Source: an uncultured Porphyromonadaceae bacterium
Lineage (GTDB): Bacteria; Bacteroidota; Bacteroidia; Bacteroidales; Muribaculaceae
Direction: 5' to 3'
DNA: 53,941 bases
Assembly: GCA_946553045.1 (NCBI GenBank)
Contig: CAMNRO010000015.1
Location: 1-53,941 of the forward strand
Below, in pieces: positions 26,753 through 35,869 of this stretch. Every line of letters begins with the position of its first letter. Position 1 is the first letter of the stretch. Under the pieces are notes generated by a model. That model saw nothing but the letters and a program-made list of their open reading frames with translations. It did no database searches and was not told the DNA's origin. The translations under genes and the position numbers were made by a program.

Positions 26753-28849
26753 TTGCTTCTGTTAGCGCAAGCCTTGGTGACCGAGCCGGTGCAGATATTC
26801 CTTATCGTGCTGGCTATAATCCTTTTTGCGCCGATACTACTCAATAAACTCAAGATTCCTCATATCATCGGTATGATTGTGGCCGGGGTGGCTGTCGGGC
26901 CATACGGGCTGAATATTCTCGCCGATGACTCTTCGTTTGCCGTCTTCGGGCAGGTGGGGCTTCTTTACCTCATGTTTCTCGCCGGCCTCGAAATCGACAT
27001 GTATCATCTGCGGCTGAATCTGCGCCGCGGCCTCTTCTTCGGCTTTCTCACTCTGGCGGTTCCTCTGGCGTTGGGAGTGCTTACGAGCGTCTATCTGCTG
27101 AAACTCGACTGGATAACATCTATGCTTCTCGGGGCGATGTATGCGTCGCACACGCTGCTGTCGTATCCCGTGGCGGCGCGTCTCGGTGTCACCAAGGCTC
27201 CGGCCGTACTTATAGCCATTGTCGGTACTATCATTGCTGTGATAGGAGCCCTTCTTGTGCTTGGCGCTACGGTCAGCGTGGCCCGCGAAGGCTATTTCAA
27301 CGTCGTGGAAATATTGCTGCTGGCGGTGCGCCTTGTGGTGTGGGCGGCGGTGATACTTTACGCCTATCCGAGGGTGACACGCTGGTTTTTCAAGAAATAT
27401 CCCGACAAGGTTCTCCAGTATGTCTTCGTGCTTGTCCTTGTGTTTCTTGCCGCTACGACGGCACGCGCCATAGGCCTCGAAGGTGTCCTTGGAGCATTTT
27501 TCGCCGGCCTGGTGCTGAACCGCTATGTGCCTGTGGCCTCGCCTCTGATGAGCTCGATAGAGTTTGTGGGCAACGCCCTCTTCATTCCATATTTCCTTAT
27601 CAGTGTCGGCATGATGATTAACGTCAGGCTGCTTGCCGATACCGACACTCTGGCGGTGTCGGCCGTGATGATTGCCGTGGCGCTTGCCGGCAAGTGGATT
27701 CCGGCGTGGATTGCGCAGAAAATCAACCGGCTCGACGGTTTCAGCCGCAATGTCATGTTCGGCCTCACGGCCGCGCATACGGCTGTGGCTCTGGCTGTAG
27801 TGTCGGTGGGTTACAATATGGGAATGTTCGACGAGCGCATACTCAACAGCACCGTGATGGTGATTCTGGCAACATGTGCCGTGGCTCCCATCATCACAGC
27901 CTCGTCGTCGGCCAAACTCAAGGTGAAGATGATGGCCGCCGAAGGCGACGACGTAATCCGCCATACGCGTGTCAACAACACTCTCATTGCCGTTGCAAAT
28001 CCTCTGACAGCCGCCTCGCTCATGGAGATGGCTGTGCTAATACGCAACGACCGCGGGCGACACAGCTTCTTTGCGCTCCATGTGCGGACCGACAATACGC
28101 CGCAGGCAAAGGCCGTGTCGCACAACTCTCTCGAGGCCGCGCGCCGCATAGCCGCAGCCGCCGACCAGGCTGTGGAAAGCCTCGACCGCTACGACAACAA
28201 TATCGTCACCGGCATTATCAATGCCGTAGAGGAGCGCGACATAACCGAGGTTCTTCTTGGCATGCACCGCCGTGTGACCGTAATCGACTCTTTCTTCGGA
28301 AACAAGGTCGAACAACTGCTGCGCGGCACTAACAAGATGCTTATAATCAGCCGTTGTTTCATTCCGGCCAATACCATAACCCGAATCCTGGTATGGGTGC
28401 CCCGCGATGCCCAGTATGAGACCGGATTCAGCCGGTGGGTGCGCGCGGTGGCGCGTCTGACACGCCAGGTCGGCTGCCGTGTGATATTCTGCTGTCCCGA
28501 CAATATCCAGCCGCTTATACGGGGTGTGATATATACCGAGAACTATGGCATACGCTGCGAATTCCGCAGCACCGAGGGCTGGGACGACCTCGTGCTGCTG
28601 AGTGCCGATGTGCACGACGATGACCTTTTTGTGCTTATCGGCGCGCGTGCGCAGTCGGTGTCTTACAATTCCGATATGGCCGATTTGCCCGACTTCCTGC
28701 AGCGCAATTTCTCGCGTAACAATCTGATGATGATTTTTCCGGAGCAGTTCGGCGAGGCGCCTGTGCTCACTTCGTTCACCGACCCGCTTGCCACGGATAT
28801 CGCCGCGACGCCGTCGGCATGGCTGCGACGTCTGTTCCGCCGCAAATAA
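26753..28849 (+). CDS. CPA2-type cation:proton antiporter
   Basis: A 698-residue transporter of the KefB/NapA-like monovalent cation:proton antiporter-2 family. Residues about 5-390 form some 12 membrane segments, with ILLNKLKIPHIIGMIVAGVAVGP near the start, LYLMFLAGLEIDM (the family Gly-Leu-Glu segment), and a later G-x-FFAGLVLNR. The region after about 400 is a soluble Usp-like cytoplasmic domain that may regulate transport. The frame opens with TTG at 26753 (stop codon 9 nt earlier); no ATG gives a complete first helix, so TTG is the best start. It directly abuts a word repeat. Confidence 0.88.
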   Translation: MLLLAQALVTEPVQIFLIVLAIILFAPILLNKLKIPHIIGMIVAGVAVGPYGLNILADDSSFAVFGQVGLLYLMFLAGLEIDMYHLRLNLRRGLFFGFLTLAVPLALGVLTSVYLLKLDWITSMLLGAMYASHTLLSYPVAARLGVTKAPAVLIAIVGTIIAVIGALLVLGATVSVAREGYFNVVEILLLAVRLVVWAAVILYAYPRVTRWFFKKYPDKVLQYVFVLVLVFLAATTARAIGLEGVLGAFFAGLVLNRYVPVASPLMSSIEFVGNALFIPYFLISVGMMINVRLLADTDTLAVSAVMIAVALAGKWIPAWIAQKINRLDGFSRNVMFGLTAAHTAVALAVVSVGYNMGMFDERILNSTVMVILATCAVAPIITASSSAKLKVKMMAAEGDDVIRHTRVNNTLIAVANPLTAASLMEMAVLIRNDRGRHSFFALHVRTDNTPQAKAVSHNSLEAARRIAAAADQAVESLDRYDNNIVTGIINAVEERDITEVLLGMHRRVTVIDSFFGNKVEQLLRGTNKMLIISRCFIPANTITRILVWVPRDAQYETGFSRWVRAVARLTRQVGCRVIFCCPDNIQPLIRGVIYTENYGIRCEFRSTEGWDDLVLLSADVHDDDLFVLIGARAQSVSYNSDMADLPDFLQRNFSRNNLMMIFPEQFGEAPVLTSFTDPLATDIAATPSAWLRRLFRRK

Positions 28850-28870
28850 CGCTGCACGCGTGGTTTTGCG

Positions 28871-28902
28871 TTTGTGAGATTCGCTAAAAATCATTATCTT
28901 AG
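28871..28902 (+). promoter_or_regulatory. Promoter of POT transporter gene
   Basis: TTTG at 28871-28874, 20-nt spacer, then TATCTTAG at 28895-28902 (two mismatches at the end of the -7 box). The leader would be about 25 nt. Confidence 0.45.
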
Positions 28903-28933
28903 CGCCAGATATTATCTAAAACTTCTTTCTGTC

Positions 28934-30511
28934 ATGTTTAAAAATCAACCTAAGGGGCTGATACCCGCCGCGTTGAGCAACATGGGCGAACGTTTCGGCT
29001 ATTATATCATGAATGCCGTGCTCGTGTTGTTCCTCTGCTCCAAATTCGGTCTGTCTGAAGAAACAAGCGCGCTTGTCTACTCGTTCTTCTATGCCGGCAT
29101 CTATCTTCTTAGCCTTGTGGGCGGTGTCATAGCCGACCGTACCCGCAACTATAAGGGCACCATCATCAGCGGTCTCATCGTCATGACCGCCGGCTATCTC
29201 ATTCTCTCGATTCCTATCCTGTCGACATCCGACAACATCTCGTGGCTTCTGCCTCTGACCTGCTTCGCGCTCTTCCTCATCGCCTTCGGCAACGGTCTGT
29301 TCAAAGGCAATCTTCAGGCAATTGTAGGCCAGCTCTACGATAATCCCCGCTACAGCGCACAGCGCGACTCCGGTTTTCAGATTTTCTACGTATTCATCAA
29401 TATTGGCGGTGTTTTCGCTCCGCTCATCGCTCCTATGCTCCGCAGCTGGTGGCTCGGCGTGCACAACCTTGCCTACAATGCCAAACTCCCCGCGCTCTGC
29501 CATGAGTATCTGAGCGTTACCGACAATATGTCGATGGAGAATGCCAATAACCTCTATGAGCTCATCACAGCAACCGGAGGTGATGCCGCCGGCGACATAC
29601 AGGCATTCTGTACGCAGTATCTTGATGTATTCAACACCGGTATCCACTATTCGTTTATCGCATCGGTGGCCGCCATGCTGATTTCGCTTTTCATCTTCCT
29701 GGCCTCCAAGAAGGGTCTTCCCACACCTGCTGCCAAGGTCAAGGAGCAGAGCGTTCAGATTTCCGACGAGGAGCGCCGTGCCATGGCATCTGAGATACGT
29801 CAGCGCATGCTCGCCCTCTTCGCAGTGCTCGGTGTGGTAATCTTCTTCTGGTTCTCATTCCACCAGAACGGTACTTCGCTCTCGCTGTTCGCCCGTGACT
29901 TCGTAAAGACCGACTCCATTGCTCCTGAGGTATGGCAGCTTATCAATCCTTTCTTTGTAATCGTGCTCACTCCGGTTGTGATGTGGTTCTTCGGTTCGCT
30001 CAAAAAGCGCGGTATAGAGATTTCGACACCCAAAAAGATTGGCATCGGCATGGGTCTCGCCGGCCTGGCTTTCCTCTTCCTCGCCATCTTCTCCAACGCC
30101 ATGGACTATCCTTCGGCCGAGACATTCCGCTCGCTCCCTGTAGCCGAATCGCAGAGCATGCTCGCAGGTCCCTGGGTTCTTATAGCTCTCTATTTCTTCC
30201 TTACGGTAGCCGAACTTTTCATTTCGCCTCTCGGTCTTTCGTTCGTATCCAAGGTAGCCCCCAGCCACATGCAGGGTCTCTGCCAGGGTCTCTGGCTTGG
30301 CGCCACCGCTCTCGGCAACCTGCTCCTGTGGATTGGCCCGCTCATGTATAACGCATGGCCTCTGTGGCAGTGCTGGACAGTATTCCTCATTGTCTGCCTC
30401 GTATCTATGGGTGTGATGTTCGCCATGGTCAACTGGCTTGAGCGCGTCACCTCCGACGCCCCGGCCGCTCCCGCCGCAGCCATCGACACCGAAGAAAAGG
30501 ACATCCTTTAA
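28934..30511 (+). CDS. POT-family peptide MFS transporter
   Basis: A 525-residue proton-coupled oligopeptide transporter (DtpT-like, POT/PTR family). It carries the N-terminal PTR signature around GERFGYYIMNAVLVLFL and GGVIADR, the GNGLFKGNLQAIVG segment, and about 14 membrane segments. A periplasmic loop of roughly 60 residues (near 165-225) carries a short helical insert. The E-R-F-G-Y-Y motif supports peptide import. I start at 28934 (MFKNQPKG), since upstream residues of the longer frame fall within the promoter. A strong nested hairpin follows the stop. Confidence 0.92.
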   Translation: MFKNQPKGLIPAALSNMGERFGYYIMNAVLVLFLCSKFGLSEETSALVYSFFYAGIYLLSLVGGVIADRTRNYKGTIISGLIVMTAGYLILSIPILSTSDNISWLLPLTCFALFLIAFGNGLFKGNLQAIVGQLYDNPRYSAQRDSGFQIFYVFINIGGVFAPLIAPMLRSWWLGVHNLAYNAKLPALCHEYLSVTDNMSMENANNLYELITATGGDAAGDIQAFCTQYLDVFNTGIHYSFIASVAAMLISLFIFLASKKGLPTPAAKVKEQSVQISDEERRAMASEIRQRMLALFAVLGVVIFFWFSFHQNGTSLSLFARDFVKTDSIAPEVWQLINPFFVIVLTPVVMWFFGSLKKRGIEISTPKKIGIGMGLAGLAFLFLAIFSNAMDYPSAETFRSLPVAESQSMLAGPWVLIALYFFLTVAELFISPLGLSFVSKVAPSHMQGLCQGLWLGATALGNLLLWIGPLMYNAWPLWQCWTVFLIVCLVSMGVMFAMVNWLERVTSDAPAAPAAAIDTEEKDIL

Positions 30512-30667
30512 TTAGGATTTTTAGGAAATCAGGAAATTTAGATATTAGGATATTTAGATTTCTGACATAATCGGAATCCCGGATATGGTTGTTAAAAAAC
30601 ATATCCGGGATTCTTGTGTATATACACTTCCTAAATTCCTAAACTCATAATCTCCTAAATTCCTAAA
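30512..30667. repeat. Nested TTCCTAAA word-repeat and terminator hairpin
   Basis: The outer arms reiterate TTAGGA (30515-30568) and TCCTAAA (30629-30667). Inside is a perfect 13-bp stem, AATCCCGGATATG at 30575-30587 with 30600-30612, around a 12-nt loop. It lies just after the POT gene and probably ends its transcript. The remainder to 30789 contains no gene; the promoter of the next gene follows. Confidence 0.8.
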
Positions 30668-30789
30668 ATGAACCTTTCGCAGGGAGAGGCGTTTTGATAG
30701 GTGAGCGCTTCTCTCGGAAGAGGAAGCAGTTTCAACGGAAATTTATGAAAATAAAGCTTCGAATATATTAAGTAAAAATTGTTAAATTA

Positions 30790-30820
30790 TTTGTCACTCC
30801 ATGTCTGCGGCTTATCTTTG
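30790..30820 (+). promoter_or_regulatory. Consensus promoter of ompA-like gene
   Basis: TTTG at 30790-30793, exactly 19 nt, then TATCTTTG at 30813-30820. This is one of the best matches to the Bacteroidetes housekeeping promoter in the window, consistent with high expression of a major outer-membrane protein. RNA would start near 30827. Confidence 0.8.
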
Positions 30821-30855
30821 CAGGCTGGAACGTGCAAACGTATCAATTGATGTTT

Positions 30856-31995
30856 ATGAAGAAGACACTCCTCTCCGCTGCTGCCATCGTCCTTTTTGGC
30901 ACAGCTATCGCTAACGCTCAGGCTATTGAACAGCCGGGTCTTTTTGACAATGTGTCAATCGGACTCGACGGTGGCGTTACAACTCCTATCCATCACAATC
31001 CTTTCTTCGGCTCCATGCGTGGTGTCGCCGGACTCCACATCGCTAAGCAGATTACACCGGTGTTAGGACTCGGTGTCGAGGGCATTTTCGGGGTTAATAC
31101 GTCGTCGTGGAATGGTTTCCGCCACAGCTCCACTGCTTTCGATAATTCCTATGTGGGCGTATATGCTACGGCCGACCTTTTCAATCTCTTCGGAGGATAT
31201 CAGTGCTACAGACGTCCGTTCTCTATCGACGCTCTTATAGGCACCGGCTGGGGGCATAACTTTGTGAACAAGGCCAATGGCTCGGATTCCAATTATCTGG
31301 GCGTTAAGACGGGTCTTAACTTCAACTTCAATGTCAGCGACCACGTCACTCTGGCTCTCAAACCATCGCTTACATGGAACATGGGCGGCGGATACCGCAA
31401 TTCCGACCTCGATTTCAATGTAAATAATGCTGTGTTCGACCTCCTTGCAAGTGTGTCGTACACTATCGGCGACGGTTTCCAGTGCGTGCAGCCCTATAAC
31501 CAGGCCGAAATCGATGCCCTCAACGGTCAGATTAACAGTCTCCGCGGACAGCTCGACCAGTCGGTGGCAGCCGCCAATGCATGGCAGGCAAAGGCAGATG
31601 CTCTGAGCTCTGAGCTCGAGACATGCCGCAACAAGGCTCCCGAGGTTGTGAAGGAAGTGACAAACAAGTACAATTCGGTGCGTTTCGTATTCTTCCGTAT
31701 CGGTTCGTCGGTTATTACCGCCGACCAGCGACCGAATGTCGAAATGATTGCCGACTATATGAAGAATCACCCCAAATCGAAAGTTATCGTGAAGGGTTAT
31801 GCATCGAAAGACGGTAATTACGACTTCAATATCAAGCTTGCCGCAAACCGTGCCGAATCTGTGAAGAAGATGCTCGTCAGCAAGTATGGTATTCCTGCCG
31901 ACCGCATTCAGGCTGAAGGCGAGGGTATCGGACAGATGTTCGATGAAGAATCGTGGAACCGCGTGTCTATCTGTACTCTTGAAGAAGGTAAATAA
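30856..31995 (+). CDS. OmpA-family outer-membrane protein
   Basis: A 379-residue OmpA-like protein. Signal peptide about 1-21 (ends AIANAQ), an N-terminal eight-strand-type beta-barrel (about 25-205), a coiled coil (about 215-260; IDALNGQINSLRGQLDQS), and a C-terminal OmpA domain (about 275-379). That domain binds peptidoglycan through its diaminopimelate group; VKGYASKDGNYDFNIKLAANRAESVKKML contains the characteristic N...L...R pattern. Start at 30856 (MKKTLL) or 30850 (MFMKK) cannot be separated. A strong promoter precedes it and a stem-loop follows. Confidence 0.93.
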   Translation: MKKTLLSAAAIVLFGTAIANAQAIEQPGLFDNVSIGLDGGVTTPIHHNPFFGSMRGVAGLHIAKQITPVLGLGVEGIFGVNTSSWNGFRHSSTAFDNSYVGVYATADLFNLFGGYQCYRRPFSIDALIGTGWGHNFVNKANGSDSNYLGVKTGLNFNFNVSDHVTLALKPSLTWNMGGGYRNSDLDFNVNNAVFDLLASVSYTIGDGFQCVQPYNQAEIDALNGQINSLRGQLDQSVAAANAWQAKADALSSELETCRNKAPEVVKEVTNKYNSVRFVFFRIGSSVITADQRPNVEMIADYMKNHPKSKVIVKGYASKDGNYDFNIKLAANRAESVKKMLVSKYGIPADRIQAEGEGIGQMFDEESWNRVSICTLEEGK

Positions 31996-32066
31996 GGCTT
32001 AAGGGTTGTGGCTTAAGTGTTTAAGTCCTGCTCTTAGCTCCCCGATATAATACACAATTACATAAC

Positions 32067-32126
32067 TGACACGACACACTCCCGGCAACGAGGCACTGCG
32101 CAAGTGACCCGTTGCCGGCTGTGTCA
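32067..32126 (+). terminator. Long hairpin between ompA-like gene and SemiSWEET
   Basis: CCGGCAACG at 32082-32090 pairs with CGTTGCCGG at 32110-32118, with CACT/AGTG pairing inside and TGACAC (32067-32072) pairing with GTGTCA (32121-32126) outside. Likely the end of the ompA-like transcript; it could also be a structured leader for the next gene, which starts 20 nt later. Confidence 0.65.
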
Positions 32127-32145
32127 ATTAAAAAATCGTTTTATT

Positions 32146-32421
32146 ATGAATGACCTTTTCATCACAATTATCGGCTATACTGCCAGTGTCTGCATGATAC
32201 TCGGATATATGCCCCAGGCTATCGTGACGATAAAGACCCGCGACACCGACGGCATTGCCCTTCCGACGTTCTGTATGCTCGGTCTCGGCAGTATTTTCTT
32301 CGTTATCCAGGGTCTTGCCCTTGGCAACTGGCCCCTTGTAATCACCAACGTAATAACCACCATCTGCTCGGTGATTATCTTCGGTATCAAGATCCACAAC
32401 GACCGCCGCAAGAAAAAATGA
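32146..32421 (+). CDS. SemiSWEET sugar transporter
   Basis: A 91-residue protein with three membrane helices (a single PQ-loop/MtN3 unit), which dimerises to form a sugar uniporter. The PQ signature is visible in GYMPQAIVTIKTRD (about 18-31). A conserved N in helix 3 lies in LVITNVITTICSV. The basic C-terminus (DRRKKK) fits the inside-positive rule. I start at 32146 (MNDLF), since upstream residues of the longer frame fall within the stem-loop. Substrate probably a mono- or disaccharide. Confidence 0.9.
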   Translation: MNDLFITIIGYTASVCMILGYMPQAIVTIKTRDTDGIALPTFCMLGLGSIFFVIQGLALGNWPLVITNVITTICSVIIFGIKIHNDRRKKK

Positions 32422-32433
32422 CATTCCCGCAGA

Positions 32434-33672
32434 CTATTCTGCCGGAATGAAAGCGAGTACGGAGGCTTCGGCGAATGCCGAGGCCTCTGCTGCTATCCGG
32501 GCGGCATCGACGGCCTCGATGGCTGCTTCGACATCGGCGCGCGAGGCGGGGCGGCCGTAGAATAGTGTGGAGCGTGCGGCATTGATGACGCTGTTTTCGC
32601 GGTTTTCGGAGGCTACGGCAAGCTGGCCGAGGTATTGTTTTTTTGCAGCGCGAAGGCGGTATGGCGTAAGGGCGGAGCCGTCGGCAAGCCGTCGGAAAAC
32701 ATCGTCGCATAGGCGGCGACAGCGTCCGACATCTTCGGCGTCGCAGCCGAAATAGACTCCCATATAGCCTGTCGAACGGAAAAATGCAGTCGAGGCCTCA
32801 ACATTGTAGACGAGACCGCGCTTTTCGCGCAGTTCGACATTTAGCAGCGAGTTCATGCCCGGTCCGCCGGCGATATTGGCGAGCAGGGCGACTGCATAGC
32901 GCGACTGAGAGTGGAGGCCGGCTGTGCGTATGCCGGTAAGCACGTGGGCCTGATGGCATGGCTGGGCGTCGGCTATATCGAAGCGCTCGGCCGTTGCGGG
33001 GCATTCCGGTGTTTTTGACGGTGCTTTGCCCTCTGCCATCGGTGCGAAATGACGGTCTACAAGGCTTGCTATGACATTGCAGCTCTGCGGTCCCGAATAG
33101 AAGGCTACAGAGTTGCTTTTTGTGTAGTGGCGTGCGAGGAAATTGCGGCAATCTGAGCTTCCGAGCTTTTCGACAGTGTCGGTCGAGCCCAGAATGTTGT
33201 GGGCGAGAGGTGTTCCGGCGAGCAGCTTTTCTTCGAAAAGGTCGTAGATGGCCTCCGAAGGGTTGTCGAGGTATGAGGCAATCTCGTCGAGCACCACCTG
33301 CCGCTCTTTGTCGAGTTCGCGGTCGGGGAACTGAGAGTTCTGTGCGAGGTCGGCTATGAGTTCGATGGCGCGGGCGGCGTTTGAGCCCGGGAATAGGCTG
33401 TAGACAACCGTCTCTTCCTTAGATGTATAGGCATTCAGCTCGCCGCCGATGGCTTCCATGCGGTTTATGATGTGCCACGACGAGCGGCGCGCCGTTCCTT
33501 TGAATATGGTATGCTCCACGAAGTGCGCCAGGCCTTCCTCCGCCGGGGTCTCGGCCGCACTGCCTGCACCTACGGCGAGGCCGAAAATTCCTGCGGCAGC
33601 GCCTCGGTCGTGCACGTGCACAAGACGCATGCCGCAGGGTGTGACGATGAGCTGTGGGTTCAGTCGTGCCAT
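32434..33672 (-). CDS. M16-family zinc metallopeptidase
   Basis: A 412-residue pitrilysin/insulinase-type (M16B) peptidase. The inverted zinc motif HxxEH is H50-F-V-E53-H54 in GLAHFVEHTIFKGT, and the distal glutamate is expected in the KERQVVLDEIA segment about 75 residues later. The ELNAYTSKEETV stretch is characteristic. The C-terminal half is the structural, non-catalytic domain typical of M16B. No signal peptide, so cytosolic. Its ATG lies 13 nt inside the end of ispG, a strong coupling that suggests co-transcription with purE-ispG. Confidence 0.93.
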   Translation of the reverse strand: MARLNPQLIVTPCGMRLVHVHDRGAAAGIFGLAVGAGSAAETPAEEGLAHFVEHTIFKGTARRSSWHIINRMEAIGGELNAYTSKEETVVYSLFPGSNAARAIELIADLAQNSQFPDRELDKERQVVLDEIASYLDNPSEAIYDLFEEKLLAGTPLAHNILGSTDTVEKLGSSDCRNFLARHYTKSNSVAFYSGPQSCNVIASLVDRHFAPMAEGKAPSKTPECPATAERFDIADAQPCHQAHVLTGIRTAGLHSQSRYAVALLANIAGGPGMNSLLNVELREKRGLVYNVEASTAFFRSTGYMGVYFGCDAEDVGRCRRLCDDVFRRLADGSALTPYRLRAAKKQYLGQLAVASENRENSVINAARSTLFYGRPASRADVEAAIEAVDAARIAAEASAFAEASVLAFIPAE

Positions 33673-35246
33673 TGACCGTCGGCTTTGATTAGGTCTATGA
33701 GCCGGTCGAGAGCCTTGTCGGAGCTTATGTTCTTTTCAACGCATTCGATGCCGCGGTAGAGGCTCACAGTGCCTGCGCCCGCGCCTACATAGCCGTAGTC
33801 GGCGCCGGCCATCTCGCCCGGTCCGTTTACTATGCAGCCCATTACGGCTATTTTGAGGTGGCTCAGGTGAGAGCAGGCGGCTTTCACGCGTTCGAGGACT
33901 TCGGGAAGGGCATAGAGAGTGCGTCCGCAGCCGGGGCAGGCCACGATTTCGGCCTTGAAGCGCTGCAGGCCTGCAGCCTGGATAATGTCGCGGCAGATTT
34001 CGGCAGCTTCTTCGTCGGTCAGTACGGGCGAAGAGATACCGATGGCGTCCTGATAGCCGTCGAGCAGTATGGCGCCGAGGTCTATCGCGGCGGCGAGAGC
34101 CACGTCTTCCTTGCCGGTGAGGTCTGTGTATGAGACTATGATTACGGCCGGTCTGTCGTCGCCGTCGGCGAGTGCCCGTCGCACGGTGCCTATGCGGTCG
34201 CCGGAAGCGGCGGTGATTATGCGATAGTCGGAGTCGGCGGACAGGCCGGACACATCGGATATTATTGCAGTAGGCTTATGGCCTCCGATGCCCAGAGCTG
34301 TGCTTTCTTTGCTGATTTTGCGTTTGCCGGCGCGGCCTCGGCGCTGCTCCAAGTTGAGCGAGCCGTCTTCGCCGACGCGTTTTTCCATATGCTCCACGAT
34401 AGCGCGTGCCACAGGAATCTCATTTTCCGGGTCTTCGCTGAGCGATACGCGGATAGTATCGCCGATGCCGTCGGCAAGCAGCGAGCCTATGCCGACGGCC
34501 GATTTGATTCGGCCTTCGCGGGCATTTCCGGCCTCGGTTACGCCGAGGTGCAGCGGATAGTGCATGTCTTCGGCTTCCATGCGCTCTACCAGCAGGCGCA
34601 CGGTGTCGGTCATCACAGGCACGTCGGAGGCCTTGATTGATATGACGACGTTGCCGAATCCCGTAGCTTTGCATATGCGCAGATATTCGAGGGCAGACTG
34701 CACCATGCCTTCGGCCCCGTCGCCATAGCGGCTCATTATGCGGTCGCTGAGCGAGCCGTGGTTCACGCCGATGCGGATAGCGGTGCCGTGTTCGCGGCAG
34801 AGTTCGAGGAAGGGCACGAATTTGTCGCGTATTTTATCGAGTTCGGCGGCATATTCCTCTTCGGTAAACTCCATTTTGCGGAATGTGCGGCCCGGGTCGA
34901 AGAAATTGCCGGGGTTTATGCGCACTTTTTCCACATGAGTCGCGGCTTCGAAAGCTGCGGCGGGATTGAAGTGAATGTCGGCCACGAGGGGCACATTGCA
35001 GCCTGCTGCGCGCACGGCGGCGTGAATGTCGGACAGTTTCTGAGCGTGAGCTACTCCCTGGGCGGTAAGACGCACCAGTTCGGCTCCTGCTGCAGCAATC
35101 GAGAGTGTCTGTGCGGCAGAGGCCTCTACGTCGAGGGTCGGCGTTGTGGTCATGGATTGCAGACGCACGGGGTTGGCGTCGCCGATAGCGGTGTCGCCTA
35201 CGCGTACTTCGACGGTTTTTCGCCGGAATTTATCGTAGTTACTCAT
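33660..35246 (-). CDS. ispG: 4-hydroxy-3-methylbut-2-enyl diphosphate synthase
   Basis: IspG/GcpE (528 aa) reduces methylerythritol cyclodiphosphate to HMBPP in the non-mevalonate isoprenoid pathway, which supplies undecaprenyl carriers for peptidoglycan. The N-terminal TIM-barrel (about 1-280) is followed by a region of about 145 residues (281-425) corresponding to the insert domain of the three-domain plant/Chlamydia-type enzyme. The C-terminal 4Fe-4S domain has ligands C437 and C440 (CPGCGRT) and C471 (MGCIVNGPGE). The insert seems shorter than I recall for Bacteroides. It sits between purE and the M16 peptidase. Confidence 0.97.
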   Translation of the reverse strand: MSNYDKFRRKTVEVRVGDTAIGDANPVRLQSMTTTPTLDVEASAAQTLSIAAAGAELVRLTAQGVAHAQKLSDIHAAVRAAGCNVPLVADIHFNPAAAFEAATHVEKVRINPGNFFDPGRTFRKMEFTEEEYAAELDKIRDKFVPFLELCREHGTAIRIGVNHGSLSDRIMSRYGDGAEGMVQSALEYLRICKATGFGNVVISIKASDVPVMTDTVRLLVERMEAEDMHYPLHLGVTEAGNAREGRIKSAVGIGSLLADGIGDTIRVSLSEDPENEIPVARAIVEHMEKRVGEDGSLNLEQRRGRAGKRKISKESTALGIGGHKPTAIISDVSGLSADSDYRIITAASGDRIGTVRRALADGDDRPAVIIVSYTDLTGKEDVALAAAIDLGAILLDGYQDAIGISSPVLTDEEAAEICRDIIQAAGLQRFKAEIVACPGCGRTLYALPEVLERVKAACSHLSHLKIAVMGCIVNGPGEMAGADYGYVGAGAGTVSLYRGIECVEKNISSDKALDRLIDLIKADGQWHD

Positions 35247-35277
35247 TTATAGTCAGGTGAAAGCGCCTATCGGTATA

Positions 35278-35784
35278 TCAGCATTTGAATTTGTAGTCGG
35301 CTATGCCGGCGAGCTCGGCATCGGCTTTCTCGACTTTGGCAGAGAGCGATGCGCAGTATGCCTTGTAGCGGGCTGCGAGAGCGGGGTCGGAGAGCGCGAG
35401 AATGCGTACGGCAAGAACTGCCGCGTTGAGGCCGGCTCCAATTCCGACAGTGGCCGTGGGGATGCCGGGAGGCATCTGGATTATGGAAAGGAGGGCGTCG
35501 ACGCCGTCGAGAGTAGAGGCAATCGGCAGGCCGATGACGGGCAGCTCTGTGAGAGCGGCGATGACACCGGGAAGTGCTGCGGCCATGCCTGCGGCTGCTA
35601 TTATTACCTTTACGCCGCGGCCTGCGGCTTCGGTGGCATATTTTTCAACGGCTGCAGGAGTGCGGTGTGCGCTCAGAGCATGCATTTCGAAAGGCACTTC
35701 CATCTGCTCGAGGAAATCGGCGGTTTTGCGGAGAACGGGCAGGTCGGAGGTGCTGCCCATGATTATACTTACTGTAGGAGACAT
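35278..35784 (-). CDS. purE: N5-carboxyaminoimidazole ribonucleotide mutase
   Basis: PurE class I (168 aa) moves the carboxyl group of N5-CAIR to give CAIR in purine synthesis. Diagnostic segments: [12 protein letters not shown] (about 7-18), the active-site [10 protein letters not shown] (about 40-49, with His in SAHR), and [17 protein letters not shown] (about 71-87). Length is typical. It is the first gene of a purE-ispG-M16 run (31-nt gap to ispG). In Bacteroides, gcvH often precedes purE; it is not here. Confidence 0.97.
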   Translation of the reverse strand: MSPTVSIIMGSTSDLPVLRKTADFLEQMEVPFEMHALSAHRTPAAVEKYATEAAGRGVKVIIAAAGMAAALPGVIAALTELPVIGLPIASTLDGVDALLSIIQMPPGIPTATVGIGAGLNAAVLAVRILALSDPALAARYKAYCASLSAKVEKADAELAGIADYKFKC

Positions 35785-35809
35785 ATTTTATAATTTGGTA
35801 ATTTGTAAT

Positions 35810-35866
35810 CAGAAGTTGTTGATAGTTAGAATTATATTTCTAAATTCTAACTTGTGGCTTTCTGAC
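35810..35866. repeat. GTTAGAAT inverted repeat
   Basis: GTTAGAATT at about 35825-35833 pairs with AATTCTAAC at 35843-35851, and TCAGAAG at 35809-35815 pairs imperfectly with CTTTCTGA at 35858-35865. It fills most of the gap between the PAP2-like gene and purE. Confidence 0.65.
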
Positions 35867-35869
35867 TGT

